64,000 nucleotides of DNA from Pedobacter yulinensis (GTDB lineage: Bacteria; Bacteroidota; Bacteroidia; Sphingobacteriales; Sphingobacteriaceae), in assembly GCF_003029735.1 (NCBI RefSeq), contig NZ_KZ686268.1:1537769-1601768 (forward strand). The letters are read 5' to 3'. This document shows positions 1 through 9,501 of the stretch, in pieces. How positions within the stretch are numbered: position 1 is the stretch's first letter; the number at the start of each line of letters is the position of its first letter. Under the pieces are notes generated by a model. The model was not told where the DNA came from. It saw only the letters and a list, made by a program, of their open reading frames with translations, and ran no database searches. The position numbers were made by a program, and so were the translations under genes.

Positions 1-1
1 T

Positions 2-3000
2 GTGTACAGCTCTACCTATGTGCCGGTCGATAAAGACATTACGCTGAAGGTAGACCAGACCCCCATTACCGATGTACTGGCTACCATACTGAAAAACACC
101 AATTTAGGCTATGCTGTATCTGATGGCGGGCTCATCGTCATAACCCGTGCAGACCTCATTACCCGCGATGTGGTGGTGAAGGGATCGGTAAGGGATGCGA
201 CAGGGCAACCGCTTGCAGGTGCAAGCATCCTTGTAAAGGGTTCCCGGCAAGGTACTTCGGCCGATGCCTCGGGCAGTTTCAGCCTGTCTGTTCCCGAAAA
301 CGCAACACTGGTTATTTCCTATGCCGGTTACATGAGCAGGGAAATTGTGGTGGGCAGCCAGCGCACGCTGAGCATCGTACTGGAAGAAGATCCACAGCAG
401 CTCGGCGAAGTGGTTGTCACGGCATTGGGTATCAAAAAAGAAAAACGGTCACTGGGTTATTCAGTAACAGAGGTCAATGGCAGCGACCTGAACCAGGCAC
501 GCGAGTTGAATGTAGCCAATTCTTTGGTGGGTAAAGTTGCGGGCCTGAACGTAAACTCGGTCTCGGGTGGTCCCGGCGCCTCGACGAATATCCTGATCCG
601 CGGCAACGCGAGCCTGAGCGGAGATAACCAGCCGCTCTTTGTGGTAAACGGCATTCCGATCAATAACGTACGCAGCGGTAATACCGGCGGTCAATATGAC
701 AATTCGCCTGATATGGGCGATGGGATATCGAACATCAGTCCTGATGATATCGAATCGATGTCGGTACTGAAAGGCGCCGCGGCAGCCGCGCTTTATGGCT
801 CGCGGGCCAAAAACGGGGTTATCCTCATCACCACGAAAAGCGGAGCCAAAGGCGCCGGCCAAATTGAATTTAACAGCAACTATGTCTCAGAGCAGATCAT
901 GGACCTGACCAACTGGCAATATGTGTATGGCAATGGCGCCAATGGCGTAAAGCCGACAACTGCCGCTGCCGCATTTAATGCCGGCAATGCCAGTTACGGA
1001 GCCAGGCTGGATGGCAGCAGTGTGGTACAGTTTGATGGGGTAGCCCGCCCGTATGTAGCGCAAAAGGACAACATGGAGAATTTCTACCGCGAGGGAGGAA
1101 CTTTTACCAATACACTTTCCTTCAGCAAAGGCTTTGACGGTGGCTCTGTACGTTTTTCTGCCAGCAATCTGGACAACCATTCGGTCGTACCAAACTCCGG
1201 TTTGAAACGCCAGAACTTTAATTTTGCCGGTAACTTTAACGCAAGCCCCAGGGTCACGATCGATGCGCGGGTCAATTATGTGATCGACAAAGCCGAAAAC
1301 CGGCCCGTGCTGGCAGATGGCGCAGGAAATGCCAATTTCCAGGTCATGTTTCTGCCAAGCAGTCTTGATGTCAATACCCTGAAACCAGGTACCCGCCCTG
1401 ACGGCTCGGAACTCCTGTTTACAAACAACAACTACGCAACTAATCCCTGGTTTGCGACCGATAAGTTCGTTAACAATACCGACCGCAACCGCCTGATCGC
1501 ATCAGCCAGTGCGCGTTATACGTTCGAGAACGGGCTTTTCGGACAGATCAGGATGGGGCAGGACATTTACAAGGACCGTTACACAGGTGTTGTTCCGAAC
1601 GGAGCCGGTTATTATGCACAAGCACCCTGGAACATCCAGGAGCGGTTTGCTACGGTTTCTGAATGGAATGCCGATGTGTTGATCGGTAAAACGTTCAAAG
1701 CAGGCAATGACCTGACCATTACCCCCAATGTAGGCGCCAACCTGCGCAAGTCGCGCGCCGAAACCAACACAGAATTTGGTACTGGCTTCCTGGTTCCCTA
1801 TGTCTATAACATCATGAATGCGGCCAGCAAAAGCATCACCTATACCGACCTTAAACAAGAAGTGCAATCGGTTTACGGTACCGTTGAGCTGAACTATAAA
1901 GGTTACCTGTACCTCAACGCAAGTGGCAGGAACGATTGGTTCTCGGCGCTGGCCCCCTCTTCAGAACTGGGCATTTTTTATCCGGCAGTAAGCGGCTCGT
2001 TTGTATTTTCAGAGCTGGCTCAGCCTTCCTGGCTTTCGTTTGGGAAACTGCGGGCCGGTTATGCGCGGGTTGGCTCGGGTGTTGACCCTTACCAAACCCT
2101 GCTCAATTACGGCCTGTTCAGTCCGCAGCTGAATGGTAAACCCCTTGGCAATATTGTAAACGTTGCCATTCCGAACAGCGCCCTCCGGCCATCTGAAGCG
2201 TCTGAGCTCGAGATCGGTACTGAACTGCGTTTTCTTAAAGACCGCATCAGCCTGGATCTGGCCTGGTACAATAAAAAATCCAGGAATGAAATTGTGGCGG
2301 CGCCGGCTTCTATTACCTCAGGTTATACCGGCGTTTACCTCAACATCGGGGAAATTGAGAACAAGGGTGTAGAAATGTTGCTGACCGGTCAGCCGGTTAA
2401 GTCGGCAGGTTTGACCTGGACTTCCTCGTTTAATGCGTCTCTGAATAACAATAAAGTGCTGACCCTGGCGGCAGGACAGTCGCAGCTTGCTGTAGCCATC
2501 TCCCGTACCGGTAATGGTTTCACACGGAATATCGTCGGTTTACCATCAAACCAGATTATGGCCTTTGATTACAAGTATGATGCGTCGGGAAACATTGTGC
2601 GCGATGCCAGCGGTATTCCCGTACAGGGCGAACTGGTGCCTTATGGCTCGGCATACCACAAATACACCGCCGGGTGGAACAATGAATTCAGCTATCATAA
2701 TTTTAACCTGGCGTTCCTGATCGATGGCAAATTTGGCGGCAAGATCTTCTCTGCCACCGATTATTACGGCTATTTCAATGGCCTGCATCAGGCAACCCTC
2801 GAAGGCAGGGAATCCGGATTCGGGCCCTCTGGCGCAACCAATGCCAATACTTATTACAGCACGATGGTGCAACGCGTTTCAAGTATGCTCGTGCAGGATG
2901 CCAGCTTTATCAAATTCAGGCAGGTCGTGCTGGGCTACAACTTCCCGGCTAAATATTTCAACAACCACATTAAAGGGCTCAACCTGAGTTTCGTAGCAAG

Positions 3001-3136
3001 GAACCTGTTTATTCTGATGAAGAAAACTGAGAACATCGATCCGGAGTCCAGTTATGCAGGCATTACCCAGGGACTTGAGCTGGGCGGCGTACCGCCGGTC
3101 AGAACCTTTGGTTTTAACCTCAATGTAAAGTTTTAA
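2..3136 (+). CDS. SusC/RagA-type TonB-dependent outer-membrane transporter (5' truncated)
   Basis: The outer-membrane barrel imports oligomeric nutrients with a SusD lid, energised by TonB. Seen in the 1044 residues present: an STN-like domain (about 5-50; ITLKVDQTPITDVLATIL), a CarboxypepD-reg-like beta-sandwich (about 58-130; VRDATGQPLAGASILVKG), then the junction LGEVVVTALGIKKEKRSLGY and a plug (about 140-260), then a long barrel ending in aromatic Phe. The open frame reaches the window edge with no signal peptide, so the true start lies upstream and the GTG at position 2 is arbitrary. An STN domain in a SusC usually means signalling through a FecR-type anti-sigma factor; those genes would be outside the window. 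SusD follows 24 bp downstream. Substrate unknown. Confidence 0.95.
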   Translation: MYSSTYVPVDKDITLKVDQTPITDVLATILKNTNLGYAVSDGGLIVITRADLITRDVVVKGSVRDATGQPLAGASILVKGSRQGTSADASGSFSLSVPENATLVISYAGYMSREIVVGSQRTLSIVLEEDPQQLGEVVVTALGIKKEKRSLGYSVTEVNGSDLNQARELNVANSLVGKVAGLNVNSVSGGPGASTNILIRGNASLSGDNQPLFVVNGIPINNVRSGNTGGQYDNSPDMGDGISNISPDDIESMSVLKGAAAAALYGSRAKNGVILITTKSGAKGAGQIEFNSNYVSEQIMDLTNWQYVYGNGANGVKPTTAAAAFNAGNASYGARLDGSSVVQFDGVARPYVAQKDNMENFYREGGTFTNTLSFSKGFDGGSVRFSASNLDNHSVVPNSGLKRQNFNFAGNFNASPRVTIDARVNYVIDKAENRPVLADGAGNANFQVMFLPSSLDVNTLKPGTRPDGSELLFTNNNYATNPWFATDKFVNNTDRNRLIASASARYTFENGLFGQIRMGQDIYKDRYTGVVPNGAGYYAQAPWNIQERFATVSEWNADVLIGKTFKAGNDLTITPNVGANLRKSRAETNTEFGTGFLVPYVYNIMNAASKSITYTDLKQEVQSVYGTVELNYKGYLYLNASGRNDWFSALAPSSELGIFYPAVSGSFVFSELAQPSWLSFGKLRAGYARVGSGVDPYQTLLNYGLFSPQLNGKPLGNIVNVAIPNSALRPSEASELEIGTELRFLKDRISLDLAWYNKKSRNEIVAAPASITSGYTGVYLNIGEIENKGVEMLLTGQPVKSAGLTWTSSFNASLNNNKVLTLAAGQSQLAVAISRTGNGFTRNIVGLPSNQIMAFDYKYDASGNIVRDASGIPVQGELVPYGSAYHKYTAGWNNEFSYHNFNLAFLIDGKFGGKIFSATDYYGYFNGLHQATLEGRESGFGPSGATNANTYYSTMVQRVSSMLVQDASFIKFRQVVLGYNFPAKYFNNHIKGLNLSFVARNLFILMKKTENIDPESSYAGITQGLELGGVPPVRTFGFNLNVKF

Positions 3137-3160
3137 TTATTGACCCCACAAGAGAAATTC

Positions 3161-4693
3161 ATGAAAACGATCTATAGATTCTTAGCGGTGGCATTGAGCA
3201 CAAGCCTCTTCCTGTCTGCCTGCACCAAAGATTTTGCAAAATTAAATACAGATCCCGTATCATACGGGCCAGGAAATTTCGATCCGAATTACCTGCTTAC
3301 TACATCTCAGCTTACCTATACCGGCAGTTTCGATTTCAGTTATGAAACCTGGCGTTCCAACCTGATCTATTGTTCCACGATGGTGCAGGGACTGTCTACC
3401 GTGATCGGTTATTGGGCCGGCGACAAGTACCTGCTGAATGCGGACTACACCGCTTCGTACTGGGCAGTTGCCTACCCTGAGCAGGTAAAGCCAGTGGTAG
3501 ACCTTGTTAAACTGACCGAGGGCAAAGAGCAGTATGCGAACCTGCACCAGATTGCCCGCATTATGCGTGCCCTGATCCTGCAGCGCATTTCTGACATCTA
3601 TGGTGATGTACCTTATTCAGAAGCCGGACTGGGATACTATGGCAAAACTTATTTTCCGAAATATGATAAACAGGAAGCCATATACAAAGACATCCTGAAC
3701 GAATATGAAGACGCCGCAAACAAACTTGATCCGGCTAAAGACAAGCCCAGCGGCGATGCTTACCTGGGCGGCGATATCGCCAAATGGAAGCGCTTTGGGT
3801 ATACCCTGATGCTCAGGGCAGCCATGCGCCTAAGCAAAGCCGACGAGAATACAGCCAAAGCATACGTGGCGAAGGCCATCGGGAAAACCATGACCAGCAA
3901 TGCAGACAATGCCCTGCTGGCGCATGACGCAAGCGGCGGCCGGCCAACAGTAAACAGGAATGCACAGGTGCTGCTAGGCAGCCCCGAGGCTGACAATGTC
4001 AAGTGGTCAAGGACCTTTATTGATCTGCTGAAAAACACGAATGATCCACGGCTTTCGGTAATTGCGCGCGTTGGCAGCAACACCGCAGCGGCAGCGCAGA
4101 AAGGCATGCCAAATGGCTATGACCTGAGCGGTGTTGCCGGAAGAGATATTTCGAGCGCTCCGGGATACACGACGATAGCCGATTATTCCAGACCGGCCGA
4201 AGCCATGCTGCGCCTCAATACCCCGACATTTATTCTTACCTACGGGGAGTCAGAACTGCTGCTGGCCGATGCGGCCCAACGCTGGGGCATTGCGGGCAGC
4301 GCCGCTGCGCATTATAAAGCTGGTGTTGTTGCCGCCATTACTTACCTAAGCCAGTATGGCCTGACCGCGGTCAGTGAAACGGCTGCCGCTGCTTACGTTG
4401 ATGCGAACATTCCCTATAACCCGGCCACGGGTCTGAACCAGATTAATACGCAGTATTGGATGTTGACAAACACCATGTTCGATTTCTACGAATCGTGGTC
4501 AAACTGGAGGCGCAGCGGGTTTCCGGCGCTGACTCCGGTAAATTATGTGGGTAATGTAACACAGGGAACTATTCCGAGGCGCTTTCCCTACCCGCAATCT
4601 GAGGCCAATACCAACCCCGACAACTACAACCCTGCCAGGAACAGCGTTCCCGGAGGAGACAACCTGACCGGAAGGGTCTGGTGGGATAAGTAA
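3161..4693 (+). CDS. SusD/RagB-like nutrient-binding lipoprotein
   Basis: Surface lipoprotein that caps the preceding SusC barrel and captures substrate. I start it at ATG 3161 (510 aa), not at the in-frame TTG at 3140, because MKTIYRFLAVALSTSLFLSAC is a lipoprotein signal peptide with lipobox LSAC. The next residues, TKDFAKLNTDPVSY, match the SusD-like_2 subgroup that starts with a tether and an Asn-Thr-Asp-Pro stretch. The TPR-like helical body is visible (MRALILQRISDIYGDVPYSEA), as is the C-terminal RRFPYPQSEANTNPDNYNPA motif. It lies 24 bp after susC and is clearly co-transcribed. A terminator follows, so the pair ends the transcript before the carboxypeptidase gene. Confidence 0.95.
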   Translation: MKTIYRFLAVALSTSLFLSACTKDFAKLNTDPVSYGPGNFDPNYLLTTSQLTYTGSFDFSYETWRSNLIYCSTMVQGLSTVIGYWAGDKYLLNADYTASYWAVAYPEQVKPVVDLVKLTEGKEQYANLHQIARIMRALILQRISDIYGDVPYSEAGLGYYGKTYFPKYDKQEAIYKDILNEYEDAANKLDPAKDKPSGDAYLGGDIAKWKRFGYTLMLRAAMRLSKADENTAKAYVAKAIGKTMTSNADNALLAHDASGGRPTVNRNAQVLLGSPEADNVKWSRTFIDLLKNTNDPRLSVIARVGSNTAAAAQKGMPNGYDLSGVAGRDISSAPGYTTIADYSRPAEAMLRLNTPTFILTYGESELLLADAAQRWGIAGSAAAHYKAGVVAAITYLSQYGLTAVSETAAAAYVDANIPYNPATGLNQINTQYWMLTNTMFDFYESWSNWRRSGFPALTPVNYVGNVTQGTIPRRFPYPQSEANTNPDNYNPARNSVPGGDNLTGRVWWDK

Positions 4694-4716
4694 TAAACCT
4701 GTTATGAACAGACAGA

Positions 4717-4752
4717 AACCCGGCATAAATTTGCCGGGTTTTTTGTTTTTTC
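4717..4752 (+). terminator. Rho-independent terminator after susD-like gene
   Basis: Perfect 8-bp stem AACCCGGC/GCCGGGTT (4717-4724 with 4733-4740), an 8-nt AT loop, then TTTTGTTTTTT. It separates the SusCD transcript from the S10 peptidase gene. Confidence 0.85.
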
Positions 4753-4780
4753 GATCTTTAAAGTCCCAAACCTGACGATT

Positions 4781-6325
4781 ATGAAGAAACGTATGATAAG
4801 TCTGGCATTAGCCTGTCTTTCCCTGGCTGCGGTAGCACAGGAAAGTAACCCGAAAGCCGCCGGCACACCGTCTGCAGCTGCGGCGCAGAAAGGTAAAGAA
4901 GCCAGCCCAGGCCGAACCATTGTAACCGAAAGTGCGACCGAGACCCGCCATACGGTCAACATCAACGGCAAGAGCGTGCCTTATAAAGCAACTGCCGGAA
5001 CACTGCCCGTTTGGGACGAAGACGGAAAACCGATTGCCGGAATTTTTTATACCTATTACGAGCGTTCTGACGTGCAAAACCGTGATAAGCGTCCGCTGGT
5101 TATTTCTTTCAACGGTGGTCCCGGCTCGGCGTCTGTATGGATGCATATTGCCTACACCGGACCGGTTGTTCTAAAGATTGACGATGAGGGTTATCCCGTT
5201 CAGCCCTACGGATACAAAGAAAACCCTTATTCCATTCTGGATGTGGCCGATATCGTTTACATTGATCCGGTCAATACCGGATACAGCCGTGCTGTCTCAA
5301 AAGATATACCCGGAAGCAAATTTTTCGGCGTGCGTGCCGATATTAAATACCTCGCTGAATGGCTCAATACCTTCGTAACCAGAACCAACCGCTGGGCCTC
5401 GCCAAAATTCCTGATCGGAGAGAGTTATGGAACAACGCGTGTCAGTGGCCTGGCGCTTGAACTGCAGAACTCACAGTGGATGTACCTGAACGGCGTGATC
5501 CTGGTATCGCCCACTGAACTGGGCATTGAGCGCGGCGGCCCGGTCGATGCAGCACTGCGCTGGCCTTATTTCGCAGCGGCGGCCTGGTATCACAAAGCGC
5601 TCCCGGCAGACCTTCAGCAGAAAGACCTGACCGCCATGCTGCCGGAGGTGGAAGAGTTTACCATGAACGAGCTGATCCCCGCCATTTCGCGCGGCAGCAC
5701 ACTTGACGACGCCCGCAAAAAGGCCATCGCAGCGAAAATGTCGCGCTACTCAGGCCTGTCTGAAAAAGTGATCCTGCAGAATAACCTGGTGGTTTCAACA
5801 AACCTGTTCTGGAAAGAACTGTTGCGTGAGCGGGGCTTTACGATCGGCCGGCTCGATTCCCGCTACCTGGGCATAGACCGGCAGGATGCCGGCGACCGGC
5901 CTGATTACAACGCGGAACTGACCTCATGGCTGCATTCGTTTACCCCGGCCATTAACATGTATTTGCGCAACGAACTCAATTATAAAACGGATCTTAAATA
6001 CAATATGTTCGGTTCTGTGCATCCATGGGACAATACGGGCGACAATACCGGGGAGAACCTGCGACAGGCCATGGCCCAGAACCCCTATCTGCACGTATTG
6101 GTGCAATCTGGTTACTATGATGGCGCCTGTGATTATTTTAATGCCAAATACAACCTGTGGCAGCTCGATGCATCGGGCAGGCTTAAAGACCGCCTGAGCT
6201 GGGAAGGTTACCGCAGCGGCCACATGATGTACCTGCGCAAAGAGGACCTGAAAAAAGGCAATGAGAACATCCGCACCTTTATTCTGAAAGCATTACCGAA
6301 GGAAGGTCAGGCTGCAAAATTTTAG
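4781..6325 (+). CDS. Secreted S10-family serine carboxypeptidase
   Basis: Predicted alpha/beta-hydrolase carboxypeptidase (peptidase family S10), exported to the periplasm or beyond. Seen: signal peptide MKKRMISLALACLSLAAVAQ; family motif FNGGPGSASVWMHI (oxyanion region); catalytic Ser215 in GESYGTTR; Asp447 in GYYDGACD; His481 in RSGHMMY. This is the expected Ser-Asp-His order. Length 514 aa is usual for bacterial members. It sits behind the SusCD pair on the same strand but after a terminator, so the shared function (peptide use) is an inference from proximity. It converges with the keto-sugar cluster; a strong two-way terminator lies between them. Confidence 0.9.
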   Translation: MKKRMISLALACLSLAAVAQESNPKAAGTPSAAAAQKGKEASPGRTIVTESATETRHTVNINGKSVPYKATAGTLPVWDEDGKPIAGIFYTYYERSDVQNRDKRPLVISFNGGPGSASVWMHIAYTGPVVLKIDDEGYPVQPYGYKENPYSILDVADIVYIDPVNTGYSRAVSKDIPGSKFFGVRADIKYLAEWLNTFVTRTNRWASPKFLIGESYGTTRVSGLALELQNSQWMYLNGVILVSPTELGIERGGPVDAALRWPYFAAAAWYHKALPADLQQKDLTAMLPEVEEFTMNELIPAISRGSTLDDARKKAIAAKMSRYSGLSEKVILQNNLVVSTNLFWKELLRERGFTIGRLDSRYLGIDRQDAGDRPDYNAELTSWLHSFTPAINMYLRNELNYKTDLKYNMFGSVHPWDNTGDNTGENLRQAMAQNPYLHVLVQSGYYDGACDYFNAKYNLWQLDASGRLKDRLSWEGYRSGHMMYLRKEDLKKGNENIRTFILKALPKEGQAAKF

Positions 6326-6350
6326 CGCCAGCTTTCCCAGCAGGATCAAT

Positions 6351-6389
6351 AAAAAGCCCCCTTTGGTACAGAACCAAAGGGGGCTTTTT
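6351..6389. terminator. Bidirectional terminator between convergent genes
   Basis: A 17-bp perfect inverted repeat (6351-6367 with 6373-6389) with core GCCCCCTTTGGT and a 5-nt loop. It is flanked by five A on the left and five T on the right, so it can stop transcription from both the S10 peptidase gene and the minus-strand sugar cluster. Confidence 0.9.
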
Positions 6390-6402
6390 AGTTTACAGCT
6401 TG

Positions 6403-7275
6403 TTAAATCAGGTTTTTGTTAATGTAATCAAAGCTTACTTTGATTGAGTCCAGCTCGTTTGGCCGGTAATTGCTTTCCTGTTCTACGAAGAAGTGCTCGA
6501 GGCCTGATTGCCGGGCCTTCGCGAAAATCTCTTTGAAATCAATATCTCCATTGCCGATCTCGGTATTATTTTCCGGTTTCAGTTTGTCCATGTCTTTCAC
6601 GTGCCACATCACGAAACGGCCAGGGTGTGCCCCAAACAATTTTGTAGGGTGGTTGCCAGACCGTACTGCCCAGTACAGGTCGAGTTCAAATTTGACCAGT
6701 TTTGGGTCAGTGTTTTTCAGCATGATCTCGTAACCGGTGGTGTCGCCATGTTTGTGAAATTCGAAATCATGGTTGTGATAGGCAAGACCGAGTCCCGAAG
6801 CTTTCGCCATTTCGCCGGCCTGGTTGAATTTCTCTGAAATCTTTTTGTAGTCATCGGCCGATTTTCGCACCTGTTCGCCCAGCCAGGCAACGGTTACGTA
6901 ACTCGCACCCAGGGTTTTCATTGCTTCGATGTTTGCCTTCAGCTCATCTGTGTTCCCTGTTTCAATAAAACTGTCTACGCCCATGTGCCCGCTTGCCGCA
7001 TGCAGCCCGTTGTCCCGAAGCAATGTTTTGAAATCTTTGGCAGGCATGCCCCAAAAACCTGTTTTCAGATCGAAACCATACGTTTCAACCTCTTTGTAAC
7101 CTGCAGCGCCGACCCTTGCAATCACGCCTTTTACATCTTTCGGCAACTGGTCGCGAAGTGTGTACAATTGCAGGCCGACGGGTTTGCGCGCAGTGCCGCA
7201 GGCAAAGGAAGGAAGCAGCAGAGCCGCGGCTCCGGCTACGCCGGCTTGTTTCATAAATGTTCTCCTGGTACTCAT
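6403..7275 (-). CDS. Tat-exported sugar phosphate isomerase/epimerase-like TIM barrel
   Basis: AP-endonuclease-2 fold (xylose-isomerase-like TIM barrel), 290 aa. The N-terminus MSTRRTFMKQAGVAGAAALLLP is a twin-arginine signal, with a Cys in SFACG that could be a lipobox. Putative divalent-metal ligands lie in the expected order: Glu in YKEVETYG, the His-rich YHNHDFEFHK, Asp in FELDLYWA, His in MWHVKDMD and Glu in FFVEQESN. It is the last gene of the minus-strand sugar module, 24 bp after the hydroxypyruvate-isomerase-like gene. The family acts on keto/aldo sugars and on 3-keto-glycosides. The exact reaction cannot be read from sequence, but a periplasmic site is strongly suggested. Confidence 0.85.
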   Translation of the reverse strand: MSTRRTFMKQAGVAGAAALLLPSFACGTARKPVGLQLYTLRDQLPKDVKGVIARVGAAGYKEVETYGFDLKTGFWGMPAKDFKTLLRDNGLHAASGHMGVDSFIETGNTDELKANIEAMKTLGASYVTVAWLGEQVRKSADDYKKISEKFNQAGEMAKASGLGLAYHNHDFEFHKHGDTTGYEIMLKNTDPKLVKFELDLYWAVRSGNHPTKLFGAHPGRFVMWHVKDMDKLKPENNTEIGNGDIDFKEIFAKARQSGLEHFFVEQESNYRPNELDSIKVSFDYINKNLI

Positions 7276-7299
7276 ATCATCGTTTTTTAATAGGGATCT

Positions 7300-8181
7300 C
7301 TACACATCGCAAATGCGGATGGCCTGCTGCAGCGAAGCCAGCTTGTCTTTTGCTGCGGGAATAAACTCCTGTGCTACGTAACCCTTGAACCCCGTGGCAA
7401 CAATTGCCCGCATAATGGCCGGGTAATTAAGCTCCTGGTTTTCGTCGATTTCGTGCCGGCCGGGTACGCCGGCTGTATGGTAATGGCCAATGTACCTGTG
7501 GTGTTTGCGAATGGTTGCGATCACATCGCCCTCATCTACCTGCATGTGGTAAATGTCGTACAGCAGTTTGAAGTTTTCTGATCCAAGCCGTTTGGCCAGT
7601 TCAACGCCCCATGCTGTGTGGTGACACTGGTAATCAGGATGGTCTACGCGGCTGTTCAATAGTTCCATCACGAGCACCACCCCATGCTTTTCTGCCAGCG
7701 GCAGCACTTGTTTCAAGCCGGTTACGCAGTTCTGCCAGCCTTCTTCATCGGTTTTTCCGCGTGTATTGCCGCTGAAACAGATCAGGTTCTTATAACCTGC
7801 TGCCGCCACTTTCGGAATCATGTCACTGTAGTTTTTGATGAGCACCGGATGAAACTTCGGGTCGTTCCAGCCATCTACCAGGTTGATCTCCGCGCCATTG
7901 CACATGGACGAGTCAAGTCCGTGCTTTTTCAGGATCGGCCAGTCTTTGGGGCCTGCAAGGTCGATTGCTTTGAGGCCGATCTTCTTGCCCTCGGTACAAA
8001 GCGTGTCAAGGTCAAGGTCTCCGTAACACCAGCGGCATACGGAATGATGAATATTTCCTTTCAAGGTGGTTCTGTTTTGTGGTTCTGCTGCAAGTACGGA
8101 TACTTGCGAAAGCGGACCGATCGCCATGGCTCCTACAGTGAGTTGCCTGACAACGGTCCGCCTGCTAATGCCCTTTTTCAC
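7300..8181 (-). CDS. Tat-exported hydroxypyruvate-isomerase-like TIM barrel
   Basis: 293-aa AP-endonuclease-2 TIM barrel of the Hyi type. MKKGISRRTVVRQLTVGAMAIGP is a twin-arginine signal, then the barrel starts with NIHHSVCRWCYGDLDLDTL. Family marks: VLVMELLNSRVDHPDYQC (metal Glu), KLLYDIYHMQVDEGD (Asp/His), GHYHTAGVPGRHEIDENQELNY (the typical Hyi VPGR-x-E segment) and a late Glu in YVAQEFIP. Canonical Hyi is cytoplasmic and isomerises hydroxypyruvate; exported homologues in Bacteroidota sugar clusters probably act on another keto compound. It starts 8 bp after the MFS gene stop, so the two are co-transcribed. Confidence 0.85.
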   Translation of the reverse strand: MKKGISRRTVVRQLTVGAMAIGPLSQVSVLAAEPQNRTTLKGNIHHSVCRWCYGDLDLDTLCTEGKKIGLKAIDLAGPKDWPILKKHGLDSSMCNGAEINLVDGWNDPKFHPVLIKNYSDMIPKVAAAGYKNLICFSGNTRGKTDEEGWQNCVTGLKQVLPLAEKHGVVLVMELLNSRVDHPDYQCHHTAWGVELAKRLGSENFKLLYDIYHMQVDEGDVIATIRKHHRYIGHYHTAGVPGRHEIDENQELNYPAIMRAIVATGFKGYVAQEFIPAAKDKLASLQQAIRICDV

Positions 8182-8189
8182 TTGCGGGT

Positions 8190-9425
8190 CTAAATGGTTG
8201 CGGGAATTTCTTTCTCTTTCTTATCGTTGAAGAGAACCGCGAACAGCAAAAATACAACCGCTGCAATACCGGCCGGAATCAGCCAGACCATTTGCCATTG
8301 AACGGAATCGCCGGTTTTGTAAGTATCTGTGATCATTCCTGCTACTTCAAAACCGATCAGCATGCCCACACCGTAGGTAGCCAGCGTGATCAGACCCTGT
8401 GCAGAACTTTTATAGCGATCGCCCGCTTTGGAGTTTGTATAGATCTGTCCGGAGACGAAGAAAAAGTCGTAACAGATACCGTGCAATGCAATACCCAGCA
8501 GCAGCATAAAGGCCAGGTCACCCGCGTTTCCATAAGCAAAAAGCACATAACGCACTGCCCAGGCCAGCATGCCGACAAGAATCGTTTTTTTGAAGCCATA
8601 GCGTTTAAAAAATACGGGGATCAGCAGCAGGAATGCTGCTTCTGAGATCTGGCCGATAGCCATTTTACCTGTGGGATTGTCAACGCCAATGGTAGCCAGG
8701 AACAAACCTGCATTCTGGTAGTAAAATGCCAGTGGAATACAGATCAGGATGGCAGAAATAAAGAATATTGCAAAGTTTTTATCTTTAAGCAACTTCAGGG
8801 CGTCGAGGCCCAGCAGTTCGCCGACTTTTACTTTTTCGCCTTTAACAGCTTTCGGTGGTGTAGCAGGAAGTGCAAAACTGAACAAACCCAGCACGGCCGA
8901 TGCGATACCTGCCAGCAGGAAGGTATTCTTCAGCATGCCTGCCTGAATATTTTCTGCAGAATCCCAGTGGAAAAGGAAACTGATAGACAGTCCGGCAATG
9001 ATCCAGCCAATGGTTCCGAACACCCTGATGTTTGAAAACTCTTTTTCGGGATCTTTCATCTGGTTAAATGATACCGAATTAACCAGGGCCAGGGTAGGCA
9101 TATACAGGATCATATACACCAGTACATATGGGTAAAACACGCTCACATCCGTAGCCTGGTACATCTGGTACATCAGGAATGCGCCTGCCAGGTGCAGAAT
9201 GCCCAGGATCTTCTCTGCATTGAAATAGCGGTCGGCAATCAGCCCGATAATAAAGGGAGCAATAATGGCGCCCCACGATTGTGTCGAAAATACGGTTGCA
9301 CTCTCAGATCCCGTTGCCTTCAGGTTGTTGGCCAGGAACGTTCCGAGGGTAACAAACCATGCTCCCCAGATAAAGAACTCGAGGAACATCATAAAGGACA
9401 GTTTGAAACGTGTAGAAGAATTCAT
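8190..9425 (-). CDS. NupG-like MFS nucleoside/sugar:H+ symporter
   Basis: Twelve-helix inner-membrane transporter, 411 aa from ATG 9425. An upstream in-frame ATG at 9482 would add 19 residues encoded inside a terminator, so I reject it. The N-terminus MNSSTRFKLSFMMFLEFFIWGAWFV and the IRVFGTIGWIIAG segment are typical of the nucleoside:H+ symporter (NupG/XapB) family. Bacteroidota homologues are often encoded beside Gfo/Idh/MocA and TIM-barrel sugar genes, so here it more likely carries a sugar or keto-sugar than a nucleoside (inference). A strong terminator immediately upstream suggests it heads its own three-gene transcript with the two TIM barrels. Confidence 0.85.
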   Translation of the reverse strand: MNSSTRFKLSFMMFLEFFIWGAWFVTLGTFLANNLKATGSESATVFSTQSWGAIIAPFIIGLIADRYFNAEKILGILHLAGAFLMYQMYQATDVSVFYPYVLVYMILYMPTLALVNSVSFNQMKDPEKEFSNIRVFGTIGWIIAGLSISFLFHWDSAENIQAGMLKNTFLLAGIASAVLGLFSFALPATPPKAVKGEKVKVGELLGLDALKLLKDKNFAIFFISAILICIPLAFYYQNAGLFLATIGVDNPTGKMAIGQISEAAFLLLIPVFFKRYGFKKTILVGMLAWAVRYVLFAYGNAGDLAFMLLLGIALHGICYDFFFVSGQIYTNSKAGDRYKSSAQGLITLATYGVGMLIGFEVAGMITDTYKTGDSVQWQMVWLIPAGIAAVVFLLFAVLFNDKKEKEIPATI

Positions 9426-9444
9426 TTGGTTTGTAGAGTTAGGT

Positions 9445-9485
9445 TCTAAAAATAAAAAAAATGGACAACAATTGTTGCCCATTTT
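9445..9485 (-). terminator. Strong terminator inside the sugar cluster (after DUF1080 gene)
   Basis: Read on the minus strand: an AAAATGG/CCATTTT stem (479-485 with 458-464 of the 9-kb block), one mismatch, a CAACA/TGTTG continuation, then eight T and a second T run (TTTATTTTTAG). It lies between the DUF1080 stop and the MFS start, so it should uncouple the two halves of the cluster. The TATTTTTA in its tail is one base off the -7 consensus and could serve the MFS gene. Confidence 0.75.
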
Positions 9486-9501
9486 CTCAAAACTTATCTG
9501 C

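Noticed and set aside
2..2. GTG as start of the SusC gene
   Set aside because: The open frame runs to the window edge and no signal peptide is present; the gene starts upstream of the window.
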